This document shows, piece by piece, positions 44,867 through 54,885 of a stretch of 64,000 nucleotides of DNA (positions are counted from its first letter, which is position 1; each line of letters opens with the position of its first letter). Origin of the DNA: Myxococcus guangdongensis (GTDB lineage: Bacteria; Myxococcota; Myxococcia; Myxococcales; Myxococcaceae); NCBI RefSeq assembly GCF_024198255.1, contig NZ_JAJVKW010000001.1, forward strand, positions 806,001-870,000. Direction: 5' to 3'. The position numbers and the translations under genes are program-made. Below the pieces are notes generated by a model. That model was given only the letters and a program-made list of their open reading frames with translations, ran no database searches and was not told where the DNA came from.

Positions 44867-45625
44867 TTAGAACCGGAACTGCGCGCGCACGCCGCCGTTG
44901 ATCCAACCGTGGATGGCCTTCTCCTCGAGGTCCTGCGACTCGTCGGTCTCTCCGTCGGAGACGGTCGCCGACGAGTACTGGCCGACCGTCGCGGTGATGT
45001 AGGGGCCCACCGAGAACTTCGGCGAGATGCGGAAGTCGACGCCGCCCTGCGCGGACACGAACTCGAAGCCCTTCACGGACGTCTTGACGGAGAGCTCCTC
45101 GCCCAACAGCTCGAGCGAGATCTTCGTGTTCAGGATTTCGTAGCCGATGCCCACGCCCACCCAGGGGTCGACCAGCGGCGTCGCATCGAAGTGATAGGCC
45201 GCGTTGACACCGAAGCGCAGCTGGCTGGCGCTGCAGCTCACGCCGTCGACGCTGCAGGGGTCTTCCTCACCGGCAACCTCGGGGGTGTTGAGCGAGCCCA
45301 GGCCGTACTGGAAGAAGGCGCCGAGGTAGAAGTTCTTGTTGAAGAAGTAGCCCGCGTTGAGTTCCAGCGGAATCACGCTCGAGACCAGGTCACCGACCTT
45401 GGCGCCCTCACCATCTCCGCTCGGGTTCCCCGCCAGGTCGCCGTACGGAACGGCGAAGCCCGCGCGCAGGCCGAGCGCGAAGCCCTTGCCCTCACCAGCG
45501 GACGAGTCCTCACGGACGTAACCCTCTTCGGAGTAGCTCTCCGCGGCGTCATCCTGCGCGAACGCGGGGGCGGCGATGAGAGCGAAGGACATCGAGCACA
45601 GCATCATCTGGGTGCGGCTGGTCAT
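44867..45625 (-). CDS. Small outer-membrane beta-barrel protein
   Basis: A 252-residue protein with signal peptide (FALIAAPAFAQ) and an acidic N-terminal stretch (DDAAESYSEEGYVRED). An eight- to ten-stranded barrel with the OmpW/OmpA-like pattern follows (GFALGLRAGFAVPYG, FYLGAFFQYGLG, WVGVGIGYEIL), ending in RAQFRF. One disulfide is possible in the loop DPCSVDGVSCSA. A structural or adhesion role is likely. The 259 bp upstream contain its AT-rich promoter region. Confidence 0.72.
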   Translation of the reverse strand: MTSRTQMMLCSMSFALIAAPAFAQDDAAESYSEEGYVREDSSAGEGKGFALGLRAGFAVPYGDLAGNPSGDGEGAKVGDLVSSVIPLELNAGYFFNKNFYLGAFFQYGLGSLNTPEVAGEEDPCSVDGVSCSASQLRFGVNAAYHFDATPLVDPWVGVGIGYEILNTKISLELLGEELSVKTSVKGFEFVSAQGGVDFRISPKFSVGPYITATVGQYSSATVSDGETDESQDLEEKAIHGWINGGVRAQFRF

Positions 45626-45884
45626 GAAGGTGGTCCCGCGAAAAGTGATGTGAGTTGCCCCACACCGTCGAGGTGTCGGACGCGTGTAGAGACGCCCGGA
45701 GGCGTCACTTATTTAAAACGGACGGGACATAAAAGGCCGGGTTTCAGGGGACCCAGGCATTTTTCCAGTCCACACGCCTCACGCCGCGAGACTTCGTTTC
45801 ATGGCCAAGAATCTTGACGCCGCGGGCCCGCTCCCAGAGTGAACTGCCCGTCTTCCACGTCACGGCCCCTGCGAGTTCAACGCA

Positions 45885-46958
45885 TCAGGTCGCGACGAAG
45901 TTCTTCCAGCCCCGCAGATAGTCGATGAAGCCCGGTGAGGCTCCCTCGGTACGCAGCAGGTCGAAGGAGAGGGGCGGCTGCTGGATGGGGGCGCCGCGTT
46001 GGATGCGCTCGGGCCAGTCGTGGTTGGCGATGGCGGAGCGGCCCAGGGCCACCGCGTCGGCGCCGCGTGCCAGCTGCGCCTCGGCGTCCTCCTTCGTCCA
46101 GATGGCGCCGGCGACGACCATCTTCACGCGCGCGGGCACGGCCCGGCGGAACAGCGCCGTCGCGTGCTCCTGGGGGCGCTTGGTGGTGTTGAGCCCCGCG
46201 CGCCAGAGCGACAGGTGGAGGATGTCCATGCCCTCGTCGGCGAGCATCCGCGCGACGTCGAGGCTCTCATCCAGATCCAACCCGCGCGCCTGTCCGAAGT
46301 CCTCGGGGGACAGGCGCACCGCGAGCACCAACGAAGGGGCCGCCCGGCGCACCGCGGCCAAGGTCTCGCGGATGAGGCGCGAGCGGTTCTCCAGCGAGCC
46401 ACCCCAGCGGTCCGCGCGGAGGTTGTAGGTGGTGCTCAGGAACTGCGACAGCAGATAGCCGTGCGCGCCGTGCAGCTCCACCGCGTCGAAGCCCGCCTGG
46501 GCGCAGCGCCGGGCCGCGCTCGCGAAGGACGCGATGACGGCTTCAATCTCCGCCTCCGTGCCCTCGCGGCACTCGTCCGCGCCGCCGTGCGCGCTCGCGC
46601 TCCAGCGCGACATCCCGCTCACGGCGGGGTCCGCGCGCAGGCCCCCATGGAAGAGCTGCGCGGAGAGCAGCGCGCCGCCCTGGTGGACCCTGTCGGCGAG
46701 CCGGCGCAGCCCGGGCAGCATCGCGTCGTCGTGCACGCCCAGCTCGCCCGACCAGGCCTTGCCATCCTGCTGGACATGCGCCGCGCAGGTCTCCACCAGC
46801 CCGAAGCCCCCTTCCGCGCGACGCTCCAGGAAGTGGAGCTCCGCGTCGGAGAGGGTTCCGTCGGCATGGCTCTGCTTGTTGGTGAGCGGCGCGAGCCAGA
46901 CGCGGTTTCTCGCGACGACGCCTTCTCGCAGCACCAGGGGGTCGAACAGTCCTGCCAT
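45885..46958 (-). CDS. Old Yellow Enzyme-family NADH:flavin oxidoreductase
   Basis: A 357-residue FMN-dependent ene-reductase started at ATG 46958, which has GGAG upstream. Family motifs are APLTNKQSHADG, the active-site segment ELHGAHGYLLSQFLS and DRWGGSLENRSRL, with the FMN-phosphate loop near AGAIWTKEDA. It should reduce activated C=C bonds such as enals, enones or dienoyl-CoA; it lacks the C-terminal FeS/FAD part of 2,4-dienoyl-CoA reductase. It lies 190 bp downstream of the desaturase on the same strand, so it may belong to the lipid-synthase operon. Confidence 0.88.
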   Translation of the reverse strand: MAGLFDPLVLREGVVARNRVWLAPLTNKQSHADGTLSDAELHFLERRAEGGFGLVETCAAHVQQDGKAWSGELGVHDDAMLPGLRRLADRVHQGGALLSAQLFHGGLRADPAVSGMSRWSASAHGGADECREGTEAEIEAVIASFASAARRCAQAGFDAVELHGAHGYLLSQFLSTTYNLRADRWGGSLENRSRLIRETLAAVRRAAPSLVLAVRLSPEDFGQARGLDLDESLDVARMLADEGMDILHLSLWRAGLNTTKRPQEHATALFRRAVPARVKMVVAGAIWTKEDAEAQLARGADAVALGRSAIANHDWPERIQRGAPIQQPPLSFDLLRTEGASPGFIDYLRGWKNFVAT

Positions 46959-47148
46959 GTTTCGTGTCTCCGGGGTTTCTCGCCGGTGGGGGACCGGGAG
47001 GGGGACAGTCGCGCTCTCGTGGCGGCTGCGCCCCGACATTTCGTGCCCAGACTTCGGGAGATGGCGGATACCACTCAATCGGGGGCTCCGCAGAGAGGCT
47101 CGCGCGCCTTCCTGTCCAACAATGGGCTGTCGCTCGTCCTGCTCGCCG

Positions 47149-48243
47149 TCACTGGCGCCGGGACACGAGGCGACTTCGCAGCTCGCCGCTCGTCACCGAG
47201 GGCGTCCCGTGGGGCCCCACCCACGTCCCCTCCTCCGTGGGTGAGTACAGCGCCGGGCGCGTGTACAGCGCGCGCAGCGCCTGGACGTGGGGATAGACGG
47301 TGGAGGCCTCCGGGTTGAGCTCACGCAGTCGCTGGCGCAGCAGCGGCGCGAAGCGTGGGCTCATCGCCGGGAAGATGTGGTGCTCCTGGTGATAGCTGAA
47401 GTTGAGGTGGGCCCAGTCCATCACCGGGTGCGTCTTCACGCTCGCGGTGTTCACGAAGGGGTTGTCGTGGTCCTCGGACGCCGGCTGCAGCCAGTGGTTG
47501 GTGGCGATGTAGACCATCAACGTGATGTTGGCGACGACCAGGGGGAACACCAGCGCGAAGAAGGCACCGCGCGGCCCCATGGCCCAGCCCAACCCGCCCC
47601 AGCCGAGCACCAGGAGCACCGTGAGGAGGCGCTCCTTCACGCGGTTCATCCGCACGTGGCCAAGGTGGGGCTGGTCGATGTGGTGCCACAGGAAGGCCTG
47701 CCCCTGCGCGGTGAAGAACAGGCTGAGGCTGACGTAGCTCAGCCAAGTGCCGGAGCCCGGTGAAATCGCGTGGAACATCCGCGCGAAGCGCTGGGTGCCC
47801 AGGTCCGGCTGACGCGGGAGGATGTCCGGGTCTCGCTGGTGGATGTTCGCGGCGCTGTGATGCGCCTGCACGTGCCACGCGCGCCAGTTGCCCGGCGTGA
47901 CGAGGAACGGGCCGAAGCCGACCCAGCCGAGCACGTCCTCCCAGCGCCGGCTCCTGAAGACGGCGTGGTGCAGCGCCTCGTGGGCCGCGAGCCCCACGGT
48001 GGTGACCATCTGTCCCAACACGAAGGAGAGCGGGAGGCAGACCCACCAGGGCAGATGACCCCAGGCGAGGAGCCACATCGAGGCCAGCATCACCGGCACC
48101 AGGGCCAGCGCGATGACGCCCCGGTGGGGTTGAGGTTCGAAGGACTCGGCGGGCAGCACCCGGCGCAGCTCCGCGCGGAGCGGCTTGGGGTCATCGAAAG
48201 GCAAGACAACCGTCGACGGTGTGGAGGAGTTCATGGTGTCCAT
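47149..48243 (-). CDS. Membrane fatty-acid desaturase
   Basis: A 364-residue di-iron desaturase with four or more membrane helices. Histidine boxes are HEALHH (88-93), HVQAHH (124-129) and HQEHH (285-289), plus H250 in YIATNHW. It inserts a double bond into an acyl chain, with ferredoxin or cytochrome as likely electron donor. It starts 15 bp after the stop of the giant synthase gene (ATG 48243; ATG 48234 also possible), so it most likely acts on that enzyme's product or its membrane-lipid form. Confidence 0.9.
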   Translation of the reverse strand: MDTMNSSTPSTVVLPFDDPKPLRAELRRVLPAESFEPQPHRGVIALALVPVMLASMWLLAWGHLPWWVCLPLSFVLGQMVTTVGLAAHEALHHAVFRSRRWEDVLGWVGFGPFLVTPGNWRAWHVQAHHSAANIHQRDPDILPRQPDLGTQRFARMFHAISPGSGTWLSYVSLSLFFTAQGQAFLWHHIDQPHLGHVRMNRVKERLLTVLLVLGWGGLGWAMGPRGAFFALVFPLVVANITLMVYIATNHWLQPASEDHDNPFVNTASVKTHPVMDWAHLNFSYHQEHHIFPAMSPRFAPLLRQRLRELNPEASTVYPHVQALRALYTRPALYSPTEEGTWVGPHGTPSVTSGELRSRLVSRRQ

Positions 48244-48258
48244 TCCGCGGAAAGGGTT

Positions 48259-51200
48259 TCAGGCCATGGGGCGCGCGAGGCCGCCCTCGAGCAGCATTCG
48301 CAAGCGCCCTGCTTCATCGACCGCCGCGACGGTGCCGCACTGGAGGACGTCGCCTTCCAGACGCGGGCGCAGGGCCTTGAGGGAGAGCTGGAGCGGCGCG
48401 CTGCCCCCCCCGTTCACCAGCTCCCGGTCGAACGTCGCCCGCTGGAACTGGATGGGCGCGAAGACGTCGTTCGACACGCCATGCACGTGCATCGCGCTCA
48501 AGCGCAGCGCCGCGTCCAGCACGAGCGCTGGCACGGTGGCCCCCGCCTCCTCGCGCCGCGACGGCAGGCCGAGCTTCGCGAAGCGCGCCGCGGGCTCCAG
48601 GCGGATGTCCTCCAGGCAGTCGAACATCTTGCGCAGCTCGATGGGGCCGCCCGGAGCGCAGTGCGGATCCTGGGCCAGGATGCCGTGTCCCGAGGGCGCC
48701 GCCGCGTCGAGCCCTGGCACACTCCGGGGTGGCTTCCGGGTCAGCGTGAAGCGCGCCTCCGCGTAGACGAGGTCTCGCTCCAGCACCACGCCCGAGGCGT
48801 GGACGATGTCTCCCAACAGCCTCACCTGCACACCGTGCAGACCGGGTTCGTCGACCAGCGGAGTGCACTCGGCGCGCAGGGACTGGTGGCCTCCGGGTCG
48901 CACGCGGATGAAGCGTGAGAAACGGACGTCCTCGATGGTCACGATGCTCAGCTCCGGCAGCCGGCCTCCCAACGCGGCCCGGAGCATCAGGTCCAACGCC
49001 CAGGCTCCCGGGAGCGTGGGCGTGCCGCGCACCAGGTGGTCCTCCAGACACGGCACGCTCGCGGCGTCGACCCGCACCTCGCGGACGATGGGCCGGGGCG
49101 CCGTGCCTCCCTCGGGGGCTTCTGGGAGGATTCGCAGGCCGTAGAACTCGCGCTCGTTCTGGGTGAGCTGCACGTTGATGGGCTCGCGCGGCGGGCCCTC
49201 CACGAGCTGGAGGAACAGGGCCTCGCCCTCCTCGGCGCGGATGCCTCGGAGCTTGCGGCTGGCGCCGAGCACCCGGTACTCGGAGCCTCGAGTCATCCCG
49301 ATGCCATCCCAGGCGAGCCACCCCACGCTGCACCAGTGTGCGCGTGGGTTGACGTCGTCCACCCAGGCGCAGAGCCGGTCCAGCGCTTCGTTCGCCGCGC
49401 CGTAGTCCGCCTGCCCGTCATTGCCGATGAAGCTGAAGGCGGACGTGAGCACGTGGAAGGGCACCGTGCGCCCGAAGCGACTGGCGCAGGCCGCGTGCAG
49501 GTGATTCAGTCCGAGCAGCTTGGTGTCCAGGTTCGTCCTCAGCTCCGCGAGACGGCGACGATGGAGCTTCTTGGACGTCTGCGTCCCCGCGCCGTGGACC
49601 ACGAGGTCCAGTCGGCCGAAGTCTCGGACGAGCTCGTCCATGACCTTCGCCACGTCCTGGGGACGGGTGACGTCCGCGACGCGGTAGACGGTCCGCCCTG
49701 GCAGTCGGGCGAGGCCCATGAGCGTGGAGCGCAGCTCGCGGGCGGCCAGGTGCCGTTCGAAGCGCGCGCGCAGCTCCGGCATCCGGACGCCCCACTTCGT
49801 GGCCAGCTCCTGCGCGTAGAACTCACGCTCCAAGGTCGGGAGTTCTTCGTCCGTCGCGACGAGGATGCGCTCGGGGGCCGCCTCCGGGTCGCTCCGGCCG
49901 AGGAGCACCACCGTGCAGCCGTAGCGCTTCAGCAATGCCCCGGCGAGCACCGCCGTGACGCCGCGTCCGCCGCCCGTCAGCAGGACCACGGAGCCCGAGT
50001 CGAGCAGGGCCGGTCCCGAGGAAGGTGTCGTGGTGGGGCGCAGCCTGCGCACGCAGCGTGTCTCGCCGTCGAAGCAGACCTCGACCGATGGGTTTTCGTC
50101 ACCCTCCTCCGAGCCCAGCTCGACGAGCGCCTGGTCCAGGGACTCGGACAGCAGGGTGCTCGTGGTCGAGATGGCGCGGACGTTCCTGGCCGGGACCTCT
50201 CTCGCGATGGACTTGAGCATCCCCGCGAACAACCCCGTCACGGGATGCAGGACACGCCGAGGTCCCAGGCCGCCCACGCAGAGGCTCGCCAGTTCGACGT
50301 CTCCGGCGACGAGCTTCTCGTAGGAACGACGGGCCGTGAGGAACAGCAACTCGAGCGCCTCGTGGCGCAGGGCGGTCTCTTCGACGACTCGGGGCGCGTC
50401 TCCACTGTGGATGCTCGCGACGGCGAGGATGAGTTGGGGCTCGAAGCCGAGGGCTTCCAGGCTCGCCTCCGCGGTCTCCTCACTCGACAGGTCGATGCCG
50501 CGCACCCTGCCCTTCGTGCTCGTGGGTCCCGCGAAGAGGATGAGGTGGTCCGACACACGGAGTCGGCGCGCCTGCGCCTCCAGCGCATGCGCCAAGGTTT
50601 CGTCGCCCGCGATGAACAGGACCCGACGACCCGTCAGGACTTCGGGTCGTGTCACCCGCGCCGGATGCTCGACGAGTACAGGTGCGTGGTAGCCGATGGA
50701 CGCACTGAGGTCGAAGCCACTCGCCTCTGCCTGTGGTGCGGAAGCCTCGGTCGAGCCTGCGTCCGCACGCCCTGATGACGCGGGCGCATCCACTCCCGCG
50801 CCAACCGCCCTCCCAGCTTGGGCCTTCGGCACCGCCTCGCTCATCGTGGAGGATGCCGTCGCGGTGGCTGGATGAACGGTCTTCCCTGTCGACGTCGACG
50901 CCTCGTGTGAAGCCACGTCGACGCGCGGATTCTCCAGGACAGGAGCTCGCGCTTCGGTGGCACGAGCCCCCGTCGAGATGAGTTCCAACGACAGTCGCGT
51001 GCCCTTCGCCGCTTCCGGGTGGAAGCTCAGCGTCCCCGAGCGTCCCTCGCTCGCGGCATGCACCGCTCGCAGCACCTCGAGCCCCTCGCCCGCCGAATGC
51101 GCTGGCAGCCGCGTCACGGCTTCTTCACGGGCAGGCCCCGACGAGGACAGGCGCAAGCCACACATCACCTTCAGCCCTCGCTGTGCGGCCTTCTCGGCGG

Positions 51201-54200
51201 TGGTGACCGCCAGCAACATCGTCCCTTCCGAACCACTCGCATCGTCCGCCGCGCCCGGCCGGAGGACGTTCGCGCTCCCGACGAGGACCAGCTCGAAGCC
51301 CGTCTCCAGCACGTCCCTCGCGGCCTTCAGAGCCTCCGCCAACGAGGCACCTCCCGCGTCGATGACGAAGTTGGGTCCCTTCGTATCCAGCGCACCCGCC
51401 ACCCTCCCCGGCGTGACGTTCGCCATCATCCCCTGGAGCGTGTAGGGCCCCGAGGGCCGCACGCTCCCCCGCACCGTGTCATGCAGCGCCTCCGCCAATG
51501 GGAGCAGCGCCGCGCGCTCGGGAGTATTCAGCACGAGTTCACGAAGCCCACGCCGTGTCGACGCGGCCAGCACTCGCTGGATGGCCTCCACGCCCCTGCG
51601 CGTCTTTCCCTCGAGCCCCAACACGATGGCCGTCCCCGAGCGCATCCCGTCGAAGCCCCCCAGCTTCTCGACGAGCGCGCTCGCCGCCGTGAGCGCGAGC
51701 CCCTGCGTCAGGTCCATGTCCTCCGCGATGTCCGGCAACAACCTCAGCGAGGACGGCAGCCGGAACGCTCCGACATCGAAGCGCGCGCCCACCTCCGACG
51801 GCACGCCCACTCGCGGCGTCCCTCGCGCATCCGGGTACACCCCCTCCGCGGCGACGACCACCAGCTCGCTCATCGGCTTGGAGCGCGTCGACACGGGCGA
51901 CGCATCGCCCCGGTACTCCTCGAGCACCAGGTGCGCATTCGTCCCCCCGAAGCCGAACCCGTTCGTCGCGGCCCGCCGGGGATTCGCCCCGTTCTCCGGC
52001 CAGGGCTGCTCACGCTGACTCACCTCGAAGTCCGCGCCGAGCGCACGCAGCGCCTCACCAGGTCGCTCGAAGTTCGACTGTCGCGGGAACAGCCGATGCT
52101 CCAGCGCCTTGCACAGCTTGATGACCGACGCGGCCCCGGCCGCCCAGCCCACGTGTCCGATGAGCGCCTTCACGCTCGCCAGCTGGATGCCCGCGCGCTT
52201 GCCCGTGAACACACGGCCGATCGACTTCAGCTCGGTGGCATCTCCCGCGGGCGTCGCCGTGCCATGCGCCTCCAGGTACTGGATGGAGGCCGGGTCCACG
52301 TCCGCCGCCGCGTAGCACGCGGTCATCGCCGCCACCTGTCCCTCCACGCGCGGGACATTCGCGGAGCTGCTGCGCCCATCGCTCGACAACCCGGTGCCCC
52401 GGATGATGGCTCGAACGGGCAGGCCCCGCGCGAGCGCATCCGACAGGCGCATCAGCCCCACCACTCCCGCGCCCTCACCGAAGATGACGCCATCCGCGCT
52501 CGCGTCGAACGGTCTGCTCCCTGTCGCCGACAGCCCGTTGAACTGGGAGAAGAGGCAGTTGTTGCCCGGTCCCGGAGAGAAGACGCCTCCCGCCAACACC
52601 AGGTCCGCCTCCCCTCGCTGGAGCGTCTTCATCCCCAACGCGATGGCGTAGAGCGAGGACGCGCACGCCGCGTCCAGCAACACCGTGGAAACACCTCGCC
52701 CCACCACGTCCGTCACCACCGCCTGGAGCGTGGGATGCGGCGCCAGCTCCGAGGAGCGGGCCTCCACGCCCATCACCTCACGCGTCGCGCGGGACAGCAG
52801 GGCCACGTCCGCGCCATGCATCCCCTTCGCGCGCAGCAGCGCCTCCCCTGCCTCCAGGCTCAGCGCGGCGTCGTACTCGGAGGAGCCCTCCGCAGTGGAG
52901 CCGAGCAGACACTGGATTCGCTCCGGCGCACGCGCACCGAGCCCCTCCATCGACTGCGCCAGCGCGATGGCCAGCAGCTTCTGCTCGCGGACATAACGCC
53001 GGAAGCGCTCCGGGTCCGTCCCCTTCGGCGCCACCAGGTCCTCGTCGCGCACGGCCCCCGTGAGCAGCGTGTAGGCCCGGTCCGGCGTGCCCACCGGTCC
53101 GATGAAGTCCGTCACCAAGGAGGGTTCGCGAACGCCCGGATCGACGATTCCACTGATGCCCTGCCGGATGTTGCGCCAGAAGGACTCGGGGTCCTTCGCC
53201 CCTCCCGGCAACATGCAGCCGAGCGAGACGATGGCAATCGTCGCGTCCTCCTCCGGCCCCTGGGTCTTCACGGGAACGGACGCCACCGGCTCGGCGCGAG
53301 GCGGCAGCAACGTGGAGATGGCGCGCACGTCCAGCGTCCCCATCGGTACCGGGATGCGCTGGACGATGCGCGCCATCCGCCCCTCCGTGCCGCAGTCCAG
53401 GAAGCGCGTGCACCCCGCGCTCGACAGTCGCTCCACCGCGCCGAGGAAGTCGAACGGCTTGAGCAGGTGCGCCGCCAGCGCCTCGGCCAGCTCGCCCGGA
53501 GCGCCTGCGTACACGCGCCGCTCGATGGGTGAGTAGATGAGTCCGCGCGGCGTCTTCATCGCGACCCTCGACAGCGCGACCCGAAATGCCTCCGCCGCGG
53601 GTCGGAGCCCGGGATGATGGAAGGGATACCGGCTGGCCACGAAGGTGAAGCCCTGCCCTCGCTGCTCCAGATGGGCCCGGAGTCGCTCCAGCTCCCAACG
53701 GGCCCCCGCCACCACGGTCTGCTTCGCGTGGTTGCGCCCCGCCACCGTCACCCCCGTGACGCCGCTCTCGACCAGCGCCCGCGCCGTGTCCGCCTCTCCC
53801 AGCGCGACGGCGGCGAGTGTCCCCAGGTCCTCCGGCACCACCTCGAGCGCGCGGACCCGCAGGCACACGACCTCCGCGCCGGAGCGCAGGTCCATCGCGC
53901 CTGCCGCCGTCATCGCGGCAATCTCCCCGAAGCTGTGCCCGACGAAGACGTCCGGCGCCCTGCCCTCGCGCATCAACCACCGCGCGCCGAGCACTCCGGA
54001 CAGGAAGATGCCGAGCTGGTCGAGCTGCGGCACCTGCGCCAGTGCGTGACGCACCTCGGCCGCATCCCGCGCCTCCACCAACGGGCGCACGTCGAACCCG
54101 TGACCACGGGCCACGTCCACGACGGACATCAGCTCGTCGCGGAGCTCGGGCTGCAGGGACTTGAGCCGCACGAACAACTCCGGCTCGAAGGAACCCTGAC

Positions 54201-54861
54201 CGGCGAAGAGGAACGCGGTGGCGCCTGTCGGCAACTGGAGCACGGGACTCCTCGCCGGCTCCGTCGTGACTGGAGCGCTCGTGGAAGCGGCTTCGAGGTC
54301 GACCAACCTGGAGGTCCCCAACGAGGCCGGGTCCTCCAGAAGACGGCGGGCCAGTCCCCGCACCGGTTCGGAGAACAGCTCCTGGATGGCGGAGCCCCCC
54401 TTGAGCACGCGCTCGCGGAAGCTCCGCGCGGACGCGGGCTCGAACATGTTCGCCAGCGCCTCGAAGCAGGGACGGAACGAGTCCGGGAAGGCACACAGGG
54501 CGCCGGTGGCCCTGTCCGCGCAGAGGACCGTCTGGTAGCCGCACGCCACGGGCGTCCCGTCCCGCTTGAGCGTCCGGAAGCAGAAGCGCACGCCGACCTC
54601 GCCCCGGTCCTCGAACGTGGTCAGCACCACGAGCCTGTCCCCCAGGTTCGCGGGAGAGAGGTTGCGCGAGTACCCCTCGTAGGTGAGCAGGAGCACCCGG
54701 TCGAAGTCGCGCCGGAACTCCGGCACCTCGAAGAAGTGCGGGCTGAAGAGCAGGTGCTCACGGCCCGCGCACTGGAACTTGAAGTTGGTGAGGAAGTGAT
54801 GGCTCCCGTAGGCCATCGTGTCGTCGAAGTGGATGTCGTACGGGACGGCGAAGTAGCCCAT
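48259..54861 (-). CDS. Multidomain PUFA/polyketide-type lipid synthase (hotdog-AT-KS-CLF-KR-DH)
   Basis: A 2,200-residue iterative synthase. Domains: hotdog thioesterase-like region (1-150; FDDTMAYGSHHFLTNF); acyltransferase (215-500; GHSFGE with S310, and YPFHH suggesting malonyl); ketosynthase (540-985; C733 in DAACASS, H866 in EAHGTAT, H903 in LIGHVG); KS-like chain-length factor (1000-1240) lacking the active Cys (VIDAGGAS at 1166-1173); Ala/Ser-rich linker (1300-1390); structural half-KR (1405-1600); ketoreductase (1622-1880; TGGGRG, Y1820/N1824); dehydratase (1905-2195; H1942 in HLVRGTPTLP, D2116). It contains no ACP and no enoyl reductase; both are in the upstream gene. GGGAG precedes the ATG. 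The overall set resembles PUFA and glycolipid synthases, but the order differs. Product unknown. Confidence 0.9.
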   Translation of the reverse strand: MGYFAVPYDIHFDDTMAYGSHHFLTNFKFQCAGREHLLFSPHFFEVPEFRRDFDRVLLLTYEGYSRNLSPANLGDRLVVLTTFEDRGEVGVRFCFRTLKRDGTPVACGYQTVLCADRATGALCAFPDSFRPCFEALANMFEPASARSFRERVLKGGSAIQELFSEPVRGLARRLLEDPASLGTSRLVDLEAASTSAPVTTEPARSPVLQLPTGATAFLFAGQGSFEPELFVRLKSLQPELRDELMSVVDVARGHGFDVRPLVEARDAAEVRHALAQVPQLDQLGIFLSGVLGARWLMREGRAPDVFVGHSFGEIAAMTAAGAMDLRSGAEVVCLRVRALEVVPEDLGTLAAVALGEADTARALVESGVTGVTVAGRNHAKQTVVAGARWELERLRAHLEQRGQGFTFVASRYPFHHPGLRPAAEAFRVALSRVAMKTPRGLIYSPIERRVYAGAPGELAEALAAHLLKPFDFLGAVERLSSAGCTRFLDCGTEGRMARIVQRIPVPMGTLDVRAISTLLPPRAEPVASVPVKTQGPEEDATIAIVSLGCMLPGGAKDPESFWRNIRQGISGIVDPGVREPSLVTDFIGPVGTPDRAYTLLTGAVRDEDLVAPKGTDPERFRRYVREQKLLAIALAQSMEGLGARAPERIQCLLGSTAEGSSEYDAALSLEAGEALLRAKGMHGADVALLSRATREVMGVEARSSELAPHPTLQAVVTDVVGRGVSTVLLDAACASSLYAIALGMKTLQRGEADLVLAGGVFSPGPGNNCLFSQFNGLSATGSRPFDASADGVIFGEGAGVVGLMRLSDALARGLPVRAIIRGTGLSSDGRSSSANVPRVEGQVAAMTACYAAADVDPASIQYLEAHGTATPAGDATELKSIGRVFTGKRAGIQLASVKALIGHVGWAAGAASVIKLCKALEHRLFPRQSNFERPGEALRALGADFEVSQREQPWPENGANPRRAATNGFGFGGTNAHLVLEEYRGDASPVSTRSKPMSELVVVAAEGVYPDARGTPRVGVPSEVGARFDVGAFRLPSSLRLLPDIAEDMDLTQGLALTAASALVEKLGGFDGMRSGTAIVLGLEGKTRRGVEAIQRVLAASTRRGLRELVLNTPERAALLPLAEALHDTVRGSVRPSGPYTLQGMMANVTPGRVAGALDTKGPNFVIDAGGASLAEALKAARDVLETGFELVLVGSANVLRPGAADDASGSEGTMLLAVTTAEKAAQRGLKVMCGLRLSSSGPAREEAVTRLPAHSAGEGLEVLRAVHAASEGRSGTLSFHPEAAKGTRLSLELISTGARATEARAPVLENPRVDVASHEASTSTGKTVHPATATASSTMSEAVPKAQAGRAVGAGVDAPASSGRADAGSTEASAPQAEASGFDLSASIGYHAPVLVEHPARVTRPEVLTGRRVLFIAGDETLAHALEAQARRLRVSDHLILFAGPTSTKGRVRGIDLSSEETAEASLEALGFEPQLILAVASIHSGDAPRVVEETALRHEALELLFLTARRSYEKLVAGDVELASLCVGGLGPRRVLHPVTGLFAGMLKSIAREVPARNVRAISTTSTLLSESLDQALVELGSEEGDENPSVEVCFDGETRCVRRLRPTTTPSSGPALLDSGSVVLLTGGGRGVTAVLAGALLKRYGCTVVLLGRSDPEAAPERILVATDEELPTLEREFYAQELATKWGVRMPELRARFERHLAARELRSTLMGLARLPGRTVYRVADVTRPQDVAKVMDELVRDFGRLDLVVHGAGTQTSKKLHRRRLAELRTNLDTKLLGLNHLHAACASRFGRTVPFHVLTSAFSFIGNDGQADYGAANEALDRLCAWVDDVNPRAHWCSVGWLAWDGIGMTRGSEYRVLGASRKLRGIRAEEGEALFLQLVEGPPREPINVQLTQNEREFYGLRILPEAPEGGTAPRPIVREVRVDAASVPCLEDHLVRGTPTLPGAWALDLMLRAALGGRLPELSIVTIEDVRFSRFIRVRPGGHQSLRAECTPLVDEPGLHGVQVRLLGDIVHASGVVLERDLVYAEARFTLTRKPPRSVPGLDAAAPSGHGILAQDPHCAPGGPIELRKMFDCLEDIRLEPAARFAKLGLPSRREEAGATVPALVLDAALRLSAMHVHGVSNDVFAPIQFQRATFDRELVNGGGSAPLQLSLKALRPRLEGDVLQCGTVAAVDEAGRLRMLLEGGLARPMA

Positions 54862-54885
54862 GGTGGTTCTCCCGAGCGAAAGGGT

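Noticed and set aside
51019..53532. Long plus-strand frame opposite the synthase gene (837 codons)
   Set aside because: Arg/His/Gln-rich low-complexity translation with no recognisable motif, while the minus strand shows intact AT and KS motifs.
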